In this document: one piece after another, positions 32,586-40,612 of the stretch
Layout: each line of letters begins with the position of its first letter
Position numbering within the stretch: position 1 is the first letter of the stretch
From: Eutreptiella sp. 'Long Island Sound 2002'
Lineage: Eukaryota; Euglenozoa; Euglenophyceae; Eutreptiales; Eutreptiaceae
NCBI GenBank assembly: GCA_964036045.1
Contig: OZ038384.1
Span: forward strand, 54,595,355-54,659,354
DNA: 64,000 bases
Reading direction: 5' to 3'
Notes under the pieces: model-generated
Seen by the model: the letters and a program-made list of their open reading frames with translations, nothing else
Database searches by the model: none
What the model was told of the DNA's origin: nothing
Made by a program: the position numbers and the translations under genes

Positions 32586-33021
32586 CCAGTGGGGAGTCCG
32601 GTGTCAGAAGCGTTGGTATGTGGGCAGGGTCCTCATTTTGTATTGAGGGGTCGGGTTTGCACTGTTCTAGTGCAGAAATCCGAGAGTGAAGTGCTTGTGC
32701 GTATGCTTTGGGCGAGTGGTGTAAGGCCGTGTCACAGGCAGTGCGAAGAGAGGGGTGTATAGCCAGGTCTCTAGAGACACTTGTGTCTGGGACCAATATT
32801 CTCGGATTGATGTGTGCTTGCTCCACAGGGAGAATCTCCGCGATGCGAGAGACGGTGGCGGTGAGGGAGGCACCGTGCACGCCCACGCGGGCGAGGACCT
32901 CTTGACACCGTCTCATGTTACTTCTCCTGCGGTGGCACTGACGGGCGGGAGGGGGGCAGAAAGAATATGGGGACGGGTAGCATTCGGTAGACTCATCAGA
33001 GCTTTCCACAAGGGGAACCAC
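32509..33021 (-). CDS. LINE ORF2 leader segment, middle frame
   Basis: This open frame of about 170 codons lies between the ORF2 start (frame of 33257) and the endonuclease (frame of 32585). It includes a plausible globular or helical stretch (NMRRCQEVLARVGVHGASL, AYAQALHSRISALEQ). It probably joins the upstream frame near 32,950 (6-G run 32951-32956) and the downstream frame at the 13-G run. Function not recognised. Confidence 0.45.
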   Translation of the reverse strand: MVPLVESSDESTECYPSPYSFCPPPARQCHRRRSNMRRCQEVLARVGVHGASLTATVSRIAEILPVEQAHINPRILVPDTSVSRDLAIHPSLRTACDTALHHSPKAYAQALHSRISALEQCKPDPSIQNEDPAHIPTLLTPDSPLGARYPSIQTPSFPPPPSPSAQALQT

Positions 33022-33257
33022 AGGATTTTGTGGTCTGGTACACAGTGAGCACAGATCAGCCCGGTCAGGGCATACCTGGCGGTCACAGGGGTTAAGGAAT
33101 TCATATTACGCACAGGGGGAGTGGTAGGGCGATGGCCTTGCCATGCCTGAGAACATGCAATAATGGTGATGGAGGGTATCTGGGGTCTTAAAGCGAAGAC
33201 CACGTCTCGTGTGCACAGAAGGGTGACGCCGAGTGTAGGTTCATTAATTCGTCTCAT
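32913..33257 (-). CDS. LINE ORF2 start segment, overlapping the AlkB ORF
   Basis: ATG at 33257-33255 overlaps the last 14 bases of the AlkB ORF (stop TAA 33244-33246), an arrangement suited to termination-reinitiation, as known for some two-ORF LINEs. The 114-codon product has a possible zinc-binding group (LICAHCVPDHKILWF). It closes at 32913 but the neighbouring frame continues, so this is most likely the beginning of ORF2 with a frame change in a G run. Confidence 0.45.
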   Translation of the reverse strand: MRRINEPTLGVTLLCTRDVVFALRPQIPSITIIACSQAWQGHRPTTPPVRNMNSLTPVTARYALTGLICAHCVPDHKILWFPLWKALMSLPNATRPHILSAPLPPVSATAGEVT

Positions 33258-33690
33258 GTTGCCCTGGGTCAGGGGGCCCTGAGGATGTCGTATGGAGGCC
33301 CGTTCCTACACCAGTGTGACGGAAGACAAGGGATACCCTGGAGTCTCGGGGAATGCGCCGCTTCTCCACTGTGTCATAGTCGCGAGCTGGGATTTGGTGT
33401 TTCCATTTGTCGCGGGCTTCCCCAGAAATCAGGAGGAGGCTGCGGCGCTGTAGGAAGACTTTTTGCCTTTTCTTAAAGAGGGTGGATCCGGGGAGGGGAC
33501 GCGGTTCGAAAACCATTTCCGCACCTGACCCAAAGGAGCCATCCAGGACATAAGGGCCTAGCTGAGGGACGTCTACGTGGCTCCTCAGGCCACTGCCAGG
33601 CTCGTATCGAGCCACTGACCACATATTGGGGCATAAGAGAGAGGGAGGCAGGACCTGGGCGCAGGCAGAGAATGCCCGTAGCCCGATCGC
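33244..33690 (-). CDS. AlkB-like Fe(II)/2-oxoglutarate dioxygenase domain in a LINE
   Basis: About 148 residues follow the ORF1 stop (TAA 33691-33693) in the same frame; the first ATG is at 33622-33624. The motifs match ALKBH8/ALKBH6-type dioxygenases: VARYEPGSGLRSHVDVP (HxD iron ligands, after the YxPGxGI-like strand), GSFGSGAEMVFEP, RRSLLLISGEARDKWKHQIP (distal His ligand, LxxLSGEAR signature) and RVSLVFRH (Arg that binds 2OG). All catalytic ligands are present. Family homology begins before the ATG (LPPSLLCPN), hinting that the domain is translated together with ORF1 or from a non-AUG start. AlkB proteins remove methyl groups from RNA or DNA; here it could repair or demethylate the element's RNA, by analogy with AlkB domains of plant RNA viruses. 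That role is inference. Confidence 0.85.
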   Translation of the reverse strand, partial: AIGLRAFSACAQVLPPSLLCPNMWSVARYEPGSGLRSHVDVPQLGPYVLDGSFGSGAEMVFEPRPLPGSTLFKKRQKVFLQRRSLLLISGEARDKWKHQIPARDYDTVEKRRIPRDSRVSLVFRHTGVGTGLHTTSSGPPDPGQHETN

Positions 33691-36042
33691 TTAAATAAAC
33701 TCAGGAGGGGTCGGTTCAAAAGGTTCAACTTCTTTTGATTCTGGATTGTACCTGAGTCCGAAATGAAGCATTGTGCGGTGCCCCTCGGACAGCCACTGGT
33801 GATTTTCATCTGCACTGTAGGACATCACCAGGGCTTCTTCTTCTTCTGAGGAAAATTCATTGGATATGAAGGCTCCTGTTATTTCCGGGACGGGGTCGAA
33901 AATGTTCCCCGTTTGGAGGTGGAGTTGTGCGATCTTTTCTGTGAGGGAGAGGGGCTTGCTTGTGGACAAGTAATGGTCCCTCGCGAGACTTAGTTGTTCC
34001 GCGCTGCCGTAGGCAGTCGCCGCCTCGATGACTCGTGATAGGAAATCCTGGGCTTCCGAAACTAGGGGGTTGGCGGGAGCCAAAAGGTTGTCACGCGCGG
34101 CCGTGTCGGGGCACTCGGGGTGAAAGACGAGCTGGGACACAGTGAAGCCTTCTGCAAGGAGCTCGGATTCGTAATGAGCATCTTTCACTCGGTAGACTCG
34201 CACCTTAGCCATGGGGGCGCTGAACAGGGAAATGTGCCGAACTTTCCCAAGCAGGGAGACCCCGAACATTACATCAACGTCCGGCGTAGATGACGGGGCG
34301 TGTACTTCTACCAGTTCTGGATCAGGTGGTTCAGGGAGGGGGTTGAAGCAAGCCTTCACCGGGGAGGGTGGGGGAGGGGCATCTTTGTGCACTTTTCGGG
34401 GAGAGGCGGAGAGGTCCATTTTGTGTCCCGGGTGTTTGGAGCGCCAAGAGGAGTATCCTCCCCAAGAGATCATGGCTCCCGTAGTGCCCCGACACGTGAC
34501 CAAGTTATTCTCTTGGAAGAGCATGTAACTCATGGAAATGAGGGAGTCTCGTTGGGGGAGCAAGGGGGTGTTGTGATAGTTCATGCACACGTAAAACTCG
34601 TGTTGCGTTCTGGGAATGGCCCCTAGGATACCGCACCGTCGCGCGGCTTCGCTAGTAAGGAGGGATTTCCACACCTCAATTTGTTTGAAGTCCGGCGTGG
34701 CCTGTTTGTATGCTTTTGAAGGTACAACTTTGAAAGTTTTGTCCTTCCCTAGATCGGAACCACGGATGCAAAAGACCTTGCCGAGCGTCCACAAAGGGTG
34801 TTGTAAGATGGTGGAGAGAAGCTTCTCGGCGAGGGGGGTTGGAATGGTGTAATCGAAGCGGAACATATGTTCGGAGGATGATTGTAGAGGCTGTATGCGT
34901 TCCTCGGGAAAGAAAGCATTTTTGGAGTTGACCGAGATGTGGTCGTTTTCGAAATGGAAAAGGCGGTTGACGAGGACAAAAAAGTCCCGGGCGTTGCCAC
35001 GGCGCCGCCTATACTCTCCTCCTTCCCGCTTGGATTTTTTGGAAAGCTCTTTTGGAGAAGAGACGGTGAAGTTCGGGAGCAAATGCCGTGCAACTTCGAA
35101 TCGTAGCGTTGTGCGCACCGCGGTCACTTGGACGGTGCCGTCTACCTTATTTATGGCCCATTGTAGGGAGGTGTGAGGGTGCATGATGTCGCCGTAGCGG
35201 ATGTGTGCGTGGTGCTTGTGACGGGTGGAGAGGTGAAGGTGAAAATATGGGTATTGAGGAGAGTCAAGCAAGTTGAGCCGCACGGAGCCATCGGGATTAG
35301 GTGATGGGTTGTACGTATTGGCATCCAAAAGCCGGTCTACTCCACATACCCAATGGGCAAGGGAGATCATGCCGGGGTTCAAGGGGTTCATGTAGAGGGT
35401 CTCCGCCGAAAGGTTGTCTTCCATTCCCGGGAGAATGAAGGAGCCTTCGTACACAACACCGGAATCAAAGGCTTCTTGCAAGGCTTCGTTGATGCCATGG
35501 GCCCACTTGGTCCACGTGTTGCCGTATTTGTATTTGGAGTTGTAGTAATCTTGTGGGTGTGGAAAAATGTAGAACTTTGGGTGGTGATGAAGGATGTCTT
35601 TGAGGTACCTAAAATTGTCATGTCCAATTGTGGAGTAGGCATTGTTGCCGGAGCAATCAATGTCATGGAAAAAGGTGCACCCGTCGCTCGCGCAAAGGTC
35701 TATTGTTGGGTGTACTTGATCATAGATCACTTGCTTGTGGTGTTTCTCTAACACGAGTTGATTTGTATCAACTCCTAAGGTGTGGTGGACATGCGTTTCT
35801 CCCCATAGTGTTTGTTGATCGTGTGTGTTGATCTCAACTTTATGTTTAACCAAGAATTTTGCAAAGACACCATCCGGGGCAAGGGAAGGGTTGAAGAAGG
35901 GTTTTCCGGAATTACCATCCGTTTCATCGGGAGTAGGGTCTTCCCCGTCTTCGGCCTTTTCGTGTGTTCCTTCGGGAGACGGAATAGCGCTTGGCGTAGA
36001 TTGCTCCTCACGTGGCGTTAAGGGGGAGTTGTCGGGCCCAAC
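33691..36042 (-). CDS. LINE ORF1, main part (unrecognised)
   Basis: An open frame of 783 codons ending in TAA (33691-33693) and preceded in frame by TAG (36043-36045). The first 60 residues are acidic/Pro-rich (GTHEKAEDGEDPTPDETDG); the rest is globular with many His and aromatic residues (IDLCASDGCTFFHDIDCSGN, YYNSKYKYGNTWTKWAHGI, NYHNTPLLPQRDSLISMSYM). I recognise no RRM, zinc knuckle or esterase motif, unlike usual LINE ORF1 proteins. There is no ATG near the beginning; translation may come from the upstream ORF by UAG readthrough, or a non-AUG start may be used. By position it should be the RNA-binding ORF1 protein. Confidence 0.7.
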   Translation of the reverse strand, partial: VGPDNSPLTPREEQSTPSAIPSPEGTHEKAEDGEDPTPDETDGNSGKPFFNPSLAPDGVFAKFLVKHKVEINTHDQQTLWGETHVHHTLGVDTNQLVLEKHHKQVIYDQVHPTIDLCASDGCTFFHDIDCSGNNAYSTIGHDNFRYLKDILHHHPKFYIFPHPQDYYNSKYKYGNTWTKWAHGINEALQEAFDSGVVYEGSFILPGMEDNLSAETLYMNPLNPGMISLAHWVCGVDRLLDANTYNPSPNPDGSVRLNLLDSPQYPYFHLHLSTRHKHHAHIRYGDIMHPHTSLQWAINKVDGTVQVTAVRTTLRFEVARHLLPNFTVSSPKELSKKSKREGGEYRRRRGNARDFFVLVNRLFHFENDHISVNSKNAFFPEERIQPLQSSSEHMFRFDYTIPTPLAEKLLSTILQHPLWTLGKVFCIRGSDLGKDKTFKVVPSKAYKQATPDFKQIEVWKSLLTSEAARRCGILGAIPRTQHEFYVCMNYHNTPLLPQRDSLISMSYMLFQENNLVTCRGTTGAMISWGGYSSWRSKHPGHKMDLSASPRKVHKDAPPPPSPVKACFNPLPEPPDPELVEVHAPSSTPDVDVMFGVSLLGKVRHISLFSAPMAKVRVYRVKDAHYESELLAEGFTVSQLVFHPECPDTAARDNLLAPANPLVSEAQDFLSRVIEAATAYGSAEQLSLARDHYLSTSKPLSLTEKIAQLHLQTGNIFDPVPEITGAFISNEFSSEEEEALVMSYSADENHQWLSEGHRTMLHFGLRYNPESKEVEPFEPTPPEFI

Positions 36043-36576
36043 CTAATTGGTTCTCCTTGCGTTGTCGTTGAGAGCGGCGCTGTTGTTCATTGCCGAATCT
36101 CCACACGGGTCTTCGCGACTTTCTTCTTGTTGTTTCAACTCTTCGGCGTCACATGGATGGCTTCCTTCGGTGTTCTCGTGCGTGCCTTCGGGCACGGAGC
36201 CTTGCACCTTCTCGGAGTTGGTTGGCGGAGCGGGCGCTTGGACTTGATGTTGTGGTTCTTGGGCTTCTTTTCCTTTGGCGGTGTGAGCCGTTGTCTCGGC
36301 GAGTGGGAAGAGTTCTTTTGCGACATCTTCGGGTTGTTCATGGTCTGAAATGACATTGGATGACGTTCCTTCCTCATGTGACGGGGAAAGGTCGAGTGAA
36401 GGGTGAAATGGGTCGTTCTCGCGCTTGGCGGGCGAAAGCGTAGGGAGAAGCCGGCTTTGAGTCAGTTTGGCGTCCACCTTAGCCTGAGTTCGAGCAATGA
36501 AACTTTTCACGGACTTTAGCTGTTTGCTTTCGGTCTTGTCCTTTGCGGAACGTTCCTTGAGCCCAACTTGCGACAT
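36043..36576 (-). CDS. LINE ORF1, disordered N-terminal part before UAG
   Basis: ATG at 36576-36574 opens 177 codons ending in TAG (36043-36045), in the same frame as the 783-codon ORF that follows directly. The first 40 residues are Lys-rich (SAKDKTESKQLKSVKSF), the rest is Glu/Pro/Gln/Thr-rich and disordered. The uninterrupted frame on both sides makes one 961-residue ORF1 with a single amber codon the simplest reading. Confidence 0.65.
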   Translation of the reverse strand: MSQVGLKERSAKDKTESKQLKSVKSFIARTQAKVDAKLTQSRLLPTLSPAKRENDPFHPSLDLSPSHEEGTSSNVISDHEQPEDVAKELFPLAETTAHTAKGKEAQEPQHQVQAPAPPTNSEKVQGSVPEGTHENTEGSHPCDAEELKQQEESREDPCGDSAMNNSAALNDNARRTN

Positions 36577-36853
36577 TGCCCAGAAAACGGCGTTGCGAAG
36601 CTAGGCAAAGGACGGCGCTCACGATTGCGGCTTTGCGATAGGCAAATAAAATTGACGGCAAGGTTGTTGCGCTTGCCTCGGCTCCAAATTGCGGCTTTGG
36701 GACCTTTGATGGTAATCCACGGCTTCACGGGATCAGCCCAGAACTTGAACAGCCCGGGATTTTCGTTAATCACCGAGCAGCCTGGACTGCTGGTGGATCC
36801 ATCAATAAATTTCTGAGGGTCAATCGAGAAAAAATAGACACTCAGAAAGTGTC
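36577..36853 (-). other. LINE 5' untranslated region
   Basis: 277 bp between the exact 5' end and the first ATG. As in other LINEs it should carry an internal promoter, but no motif can be named. Confidence 0.6.
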
Positions 36854-36869
36854 CAAATAAAGCAAAGTT
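36854..36869 (+). repeat. LINE target-site duplication, right copy
   Basis: Identical to 27472-27487; the empty site is 58465-58480. Confidence 0.93.
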
Positions 36870-37172
36870 GGGGAAAGATGGAAACTTACACAATCACAGC
36901 CATAGACCCTTCATTCCCTGCACTCAAGACCTTCCCTTGACTCACCAACATATTGCCCTGAACCAGGTCAAATGAGATGGCTGAATGCCATACGTCAAAA
37001 GTCACTACACAAACCCCAAAAATGTGTTCACTCCCAAGCCTCTACATCCTAGCCCAATAGGGGAGGTGGCGTGTCATGGCCTAGAGTGGCACTCAGGACC
37101 ATGCCCTACCCTGACATAACCTTGGATGGACTTGGAGTTGAATGGGCTTGGAGAACTGCCCCATGAGGATGA
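36870..37172 (-). repeat. Element B 3' LTR, segment 2
   Basis: Matches 58481-58783 with about ten substitutions. Ends with GATGA, the target duplication of element A. Confidence 0.92.
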
Positions 37173-37704
37173 TGTAAGTGCGGCTAGCCCCATCTGCTCA
37201 GATTTTCAGACATTCTGCCCAGATTGGCTACATTTTGGTCATTTTCTTTGCTTCGGCGGAATTGCCGCCTCGCAGCTCAGTCACAGGATATTTCCTATAT
37301 ATTTCTGATATGCCGGATTTGATTCCGCCGTCCATTTCCCGTAAATCCGCCGCATTCCGCTATTTTAGCTGGAATCGCCATTTGCCGCTGGCGCGCGCTC
37401 GCGGGCCTGATCGGCCATACAATTTTACATAAATGGATTATTTAAATTCATTCGGACAGTTTTGGACACTCAGATGTATTTAGAATAATTCCCCTCAATT
37501 TTCTTCATAGACTGGGATTTTCTGCCGGACCACAATCAGCATGGACCTTGCCTCTGTTGTCGCTGCTCTCGCCTCCGTTGGTGTTCGTGTATCCGGTTCC
37601 AACCCCAATAACAACATCCAGGGAGACTCCTCGCGTGCCTGCCCCACTGGTCTTGCCGGCCCCGAGCCCTCCGGCACCCACAACGACCCAGGGCAGCACT
37701 TTCA
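37173..37704 (+). repeat. Element A 5' LTR
   Basis: 532 bp, TG...CA ends. A TATA-like CTATATATT lies at 37295-37303. The gag ATG (37541) is inside the LTR, so the last 164 bp are coding. Confidence 0.95.
37295..37303 (+). promoter_or_regulatory. TATA-like element in the LTR of element A
   Basis: CTATATATT about 240 bp before the gag ATG; repeated at the equivalent place in the 3' LTR. Inferred from sequence only. Confidence 0.35.
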
Positions 37705-40576
37705 TGGTAGCAGAGGCTACCTGAATGTTGTTCCTTTGGTGTCCCAACCACAGCTAGCCCCTCAGTACGGCCCCGTAGACTCCGCAACCTCCGGAGACGT
37801 AACGATTACGCTGCCGTGGTGCTGTGCGAATGAGGCCTTGAGAGGAATGCCTTGCGCTAGCCCAAATTGCCCAAGAAGGACACAAATCAGCAGCTGTGGA
37901 GGCCCAGATTACAATCAAGATCCCAGTCGAAATTGGCCATCAAGCAGCTGGAATCTCCCAGCTTACGCTAATGGCAACGCTCCGGTGGAGCTTACGGACT
38001 TGGCAGGTACTAATACTCCCTACCAATGTCCACATTTCGAGACCATCGATGCCGACATTGACGACATTGAGATGGGTGGTCCAGGTGAGGTACCAACCTA
38101 TAATCGACCAGCCTCATGGGCACAATGGGACAACCATTTGTCTTCGGAAGTGGCCCGTAACCTTGAGGCGCTTGAGGCCCTGTGTCTATTAGCCACGTCT
38201 AAGCTGATAGGACAAGAGAGAATCGCCTCTGATTTTTTATTTGAATATTTTTTCCTCCTTCAAGAAGAAATTAAGACCAGGATGTGGTGGTGTTCCCAAG
38301 AAGATGAATCTTTTGCCATTTTCTTGCAGATCTGGGAGGCAAGCCCCTTCCCGAAGGAGAAGACCAAGGCACCGGTTGCCGGGCCCTCCGCCCCTCATCC
38401 CTCTGTTTCCATCCGCGACGATCTAGCCGCCGCGGTTGAGGAAGGAATCTTAGAGGCAGCTAGGCAGGCAAGCCTGGAAATTAGGACTGAGGGAGCTCCC
38501 CAAGTGGACTCCTGGCTGCGAACCACTGAGATTAGTGGTCCGACAGCCTGTTCAGGTCCTTCAGGACACGGTATGTACTGTCCTGCCGACTGCTCTTGCA
38601 GATCACAGCGAGACTCTGAGCTCCAATTGCTCAAAGATCAAATGCAACTCATCATTCAGACGCTGGGAATTAAAGATCTTTTCAAGACCCACATGCGATC
38701 TGAGGGCGCATCATCGGTGGATCAGACAACAGAACCGTCGGAGGAGGCGACAGAAATTTTTTCGATAGCTCCTTCGGTGGACTCTAAGACCACCGATGCA
38801 CGGATCAGCAGGACTAAGCTAAAGGAAAGGGTTACAATCTCTCGATCACAGAGTAGATCGGCGAAGGCTAGGACTGAGGTTCAGAATGCCAAAAGAACTG
38901 CCTCCCGTACTACCCTTCCTGCTGTTGATTCCAATGCAATTGCCCAGATGTTGCTCGCCCAGACCCTCGCCGGAGCTGGTGTGGCTAATGATGCCGCCAA
39001 GGTGTCTACCATTACGGCCGGTGTTGGGCTGGATTCACTCCTAAATCCCACTTCATTGCGACTTCGTCAGGTTGCCAAGCAACCGAAGTATAATGGGAAC
39101 CCCAGACGTTGGCCTCAGTTCCAACGGGAATTTAAACTGTGGGTTAAGACTCAAAAACTCCAGGATGATCAGTTCCTGATGGCGCTCCTGGACTGCCTTG
39201 AGGGAGCGCCGGCCAACACTTGGCTCAGGACCTGGAGTGATCGTGAAGATTCAAGTTCCCCCCTTACCTTTGATGAGGTGTGGGAACAGTTGGAGGTACG
39301 TGGATCTCGACTGCCAGAGGACCATTACCACCAGATGTTGAAGAATTTTCCTTCGTTTTCTCGATTAATCTTGCATGAGGTGCAGGACAAGAGACAACGC
39401 TTCTGGAATCTCGTAGAAGAATCTGAACATTCAGGCGAAAAATTTTCTAGTGCCGAGCTGAAAAATCTGATTTTTGACAAGATCCCCTCAGAAACCGCCG
39501 CCACCCTTCGGAATCGACAGTCCGAAGAAAAGGTCAAGACCTGGTGGGCGGAGATCGATGGCTTTGACGCCTCGGCCAACCGGTTTACCGTCAGGGAGGC
39601 ACTTCAAAAGTGCTCCCCCACGTCGTTTACCAAGGTGAAATTCACTGAAAACACGTGGAAAATCAAGTTCAATGAACACGAGGATCGGGACTTGTTTGTC
39701 CAAGTCCTCAATAGGGGAGTAAGTTTCCATGGCACTCGCCTGAAGGCCAGGAACTGGGTGTTTTCGTTTACTCCGCAAGAACTGTGGGAAGAGGTTGAGA
39801 GGCTCGCTGACGCCGCCAATCAAAATTTCCATGAGGGTCTTGGGGGAAACAGAAATACCCAGCAAAACACCCAAAATGGGGCCCAAAAGGGCAACAAAAA
39901 GGTGAATGACACCCGGAATGTTCAGGATCATTGTAGCATCTGCCTTCTTCTAGGTTCTACGAACCGAGCTAAGACGCATTCCACTGCTAATCACCGATGG
40001 TCTGCCTACGATCACAAGGTGATTGGTGAAAATGTCAGTAATCCTCAGAATTCAGACAGGAATGACAGACAGGTGCATGGTGCCAAGGGGGGAAAGGGTA
40101 ATTCGACTCCCTCCGGTGGGAACAAAAATACTGGAGGCCCTGGCGGGTCCCAAGGCAAAGGGAATCGGACTCCATCCGGCTCCGGTGGACAGCCAAATGG
40201 TCAGACAGGTCCCAATTTCAACGCCGGAGGCGGAAATCGAAATCCAGGCCAAACCCCTCAATCCGGTACAAACAAAGGAAATGCTCCAGGATCACAGGGT
40301 AAGGGTAAGGGAAATCCTTCGGGAACCCCCTTCTCTGGTAAGGGCAGAGGGCGTGGCGACGGTGGTGGCCCATCATCCGGCGGCCGTGGCCGTGGACGTG
40401 GAAAGGGAAACCATCGTGTGGATCAGGTCTCAGGTGCAGACCAGGTGTCTGATGCGGATCGAGATTACGTCGAAAATGCTCTGAATCCAGCGGATGATCC
40501 GTTCCAAGATGAATGGATCGACGAAACAGGCTGTGTGCACAACGTTAACGCAGCCGCTGGAGGTCAGAACGCCTAG
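37541..40576 (+). CDS. gag: Element A Gag
   Basis: 1,011 codons ending in TAG (40574-40576). The ATG is inside the 5' LTR and the frame crosses the primer-binding site; the next in-frame Met is about 100 codons on. The N-terminal 500 residues are poorly conserved and Ser/Thr/Pro-rich. The capsid-like part (about residues 508-690) contains QPKYNGNPRRWPQFQREFKL and LDCLEGAPANTWLRTW, typical of Ty3 Gag. A Cys/His group (HCSICLLLGS...THSTANH) replaces the usual CCHC knuckle. The last 170 residues are Gly/Gln/Asn-rich with RGRGRGKG repeats, likely RNA-binding. It forms the particle and packages RNA. The same frame continues into pol after the UAG. Confidence 0.9.
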   Translation: MDLASVVAALASVGVRVSGSNPNNNIQGDSSRACPTGLAGPEPSGTHNDPGQHFHGSRGYLNVVPLVSQPQLAPQYGPVDSATSGDVTITLPWCCANEALRGMPCASPNCPRRTQISSCGGPDYNQDPSRNWPSSSWNLPAYANGNAPVELTDLAGTNTPYQCPHFETIDADIDDIEMGGPGEVPTYNRPASWAQWDNHLSSEVARNLEALEALCLLATSKLIGQERIASDFLFEYFFLLQEEIKTRMWWCSQEDESFAIFLQIWEASPFPKEKTKAPVAGPSAPHPSVSIRDDLAAAVEEGILEAARQASLEIRTEGAPQVDSWLRTTEISGPTACSGPSGHGMYCPADCSCRSQRDSELQLLKDQMQLIIQTLGIKDLFKTHMRSEGASSVDQTTEPSEEATEIFSIAPSVDSKTTDARISRTKLKERVTISRSQSRSAKARTEVQNAKRTASRTTLPAVDSNAIAQMLLAQTLAGAGVANDAAKVSTITAGVGLDSLLNPTSLRLRQVAKQPKYNGNPRRWPQFQREFKLWVKTQKLQDDQFLMALLDCLEGAPANTWLRTWSDREDSSSPLTFDEVWEQLEVRGSRLPEDHYHQMLKNFPSFSRLILHEVQDKRQRFWNLVEESEHSGEKFSSAELKNLIFDKIPSETAATLRNRQSEEKVKTWWAEIDGFDASANRFTVREALQKCSPTSFTKVKFTENTWKIKFNEHEDRDLFVQVLNRGVSFHGTRLKARNWVFSFTPQELWEEVERLADAANQNFHEGLGGNRNTQQNTQNGAQKGNKKVNDTRNVQDHCSICLLLGSTNRAKTHSTANHRWSAYDHKVIGENVSNPQNSDRNDRQVHGAKGGKGNSTPSGGNKNTGGPGGSQGKGNRTPSGSGGQPNGQTGPNFNAGGGNRNPGQTPQSGTNKGNAPGSQGKGKGNPSGTPFSGKGRGRGDGGGPSSGGRGRGRGKGNHRVDQVSGADQVSDADRDYVENALNPADDPFQDEWIDETGCVHNVNAAAGGQNA
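37705..37716 (+). promoter_or_regulatory. Element A primer-binding site (initiator Met tRNA type)
   Basis: TGGTAGCAGAGG begins at the first base after the LTR and matches the complement of an initiator tRNA-Met 3' end of the AGCAGAG acceptor-stem type. It is also translated as part of gag. Confidence 0.85.
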
Positions 40577-40612
40577 GGGAGCCACGAAAATCGCCCCTCC
40601 CCAGGCGATTTC
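40574..40612 (+). promoter_or_regulatory. Candidate UAG readthrough signal between gag and pol of A
   Basis: TAG is followed by GGGAGCC. An 8-bp stem can form 11 nt downstream (40588-40595 with 40604-40611, loop 40596-40603). GGGGAG (40576-40581) can also pair with CTCCCC (40597-40602) in the loop, a pseudoknot-like arrangement, although the one-base linker between the two stems is tight. Gammaretroviruses use UAG-G plus a downstream pseudoknot for the same purpose. Confidence 0.6.

Larger units (their letters stand above)
27488..36853 (-). mobile_element. Full-length LINE (APE endonuclease, RT, RNase H, AlkB domain)
   Basis: Inserted on the minus strand in the 3' LTR of B. The 16-bp CAAATAAAGCAAAGTT is present on both sides (27472-27487 and 36854-36869) and once in the empty LTR copy (58465-58480), so the ends are exact. 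The 3' end is at the left, with a short A run (T run on the plus strand, 27486-27491). At 9,366 bp it is long for a LINE. Order from 5': disordered ORF, UAG, large unrecognised ORF1, TAA, AlkB-like domain, overlapping start of ORF2 with APE endonuclease, RT, RNase H, zinc-binding residues and a Pro/Lys-rich tail. RNase H plus APE fits the I/Tad/plant-L1-type LINE assemblage; the clade is not determined. Confidence 0.93.

Noticed and set aside
37541-37704. Separate small LTR-encoded protein
   Set aside because: The frame runs on without a stop through the primer-binding site into gag, so it is the Gag N-terminus and not an independent gene.
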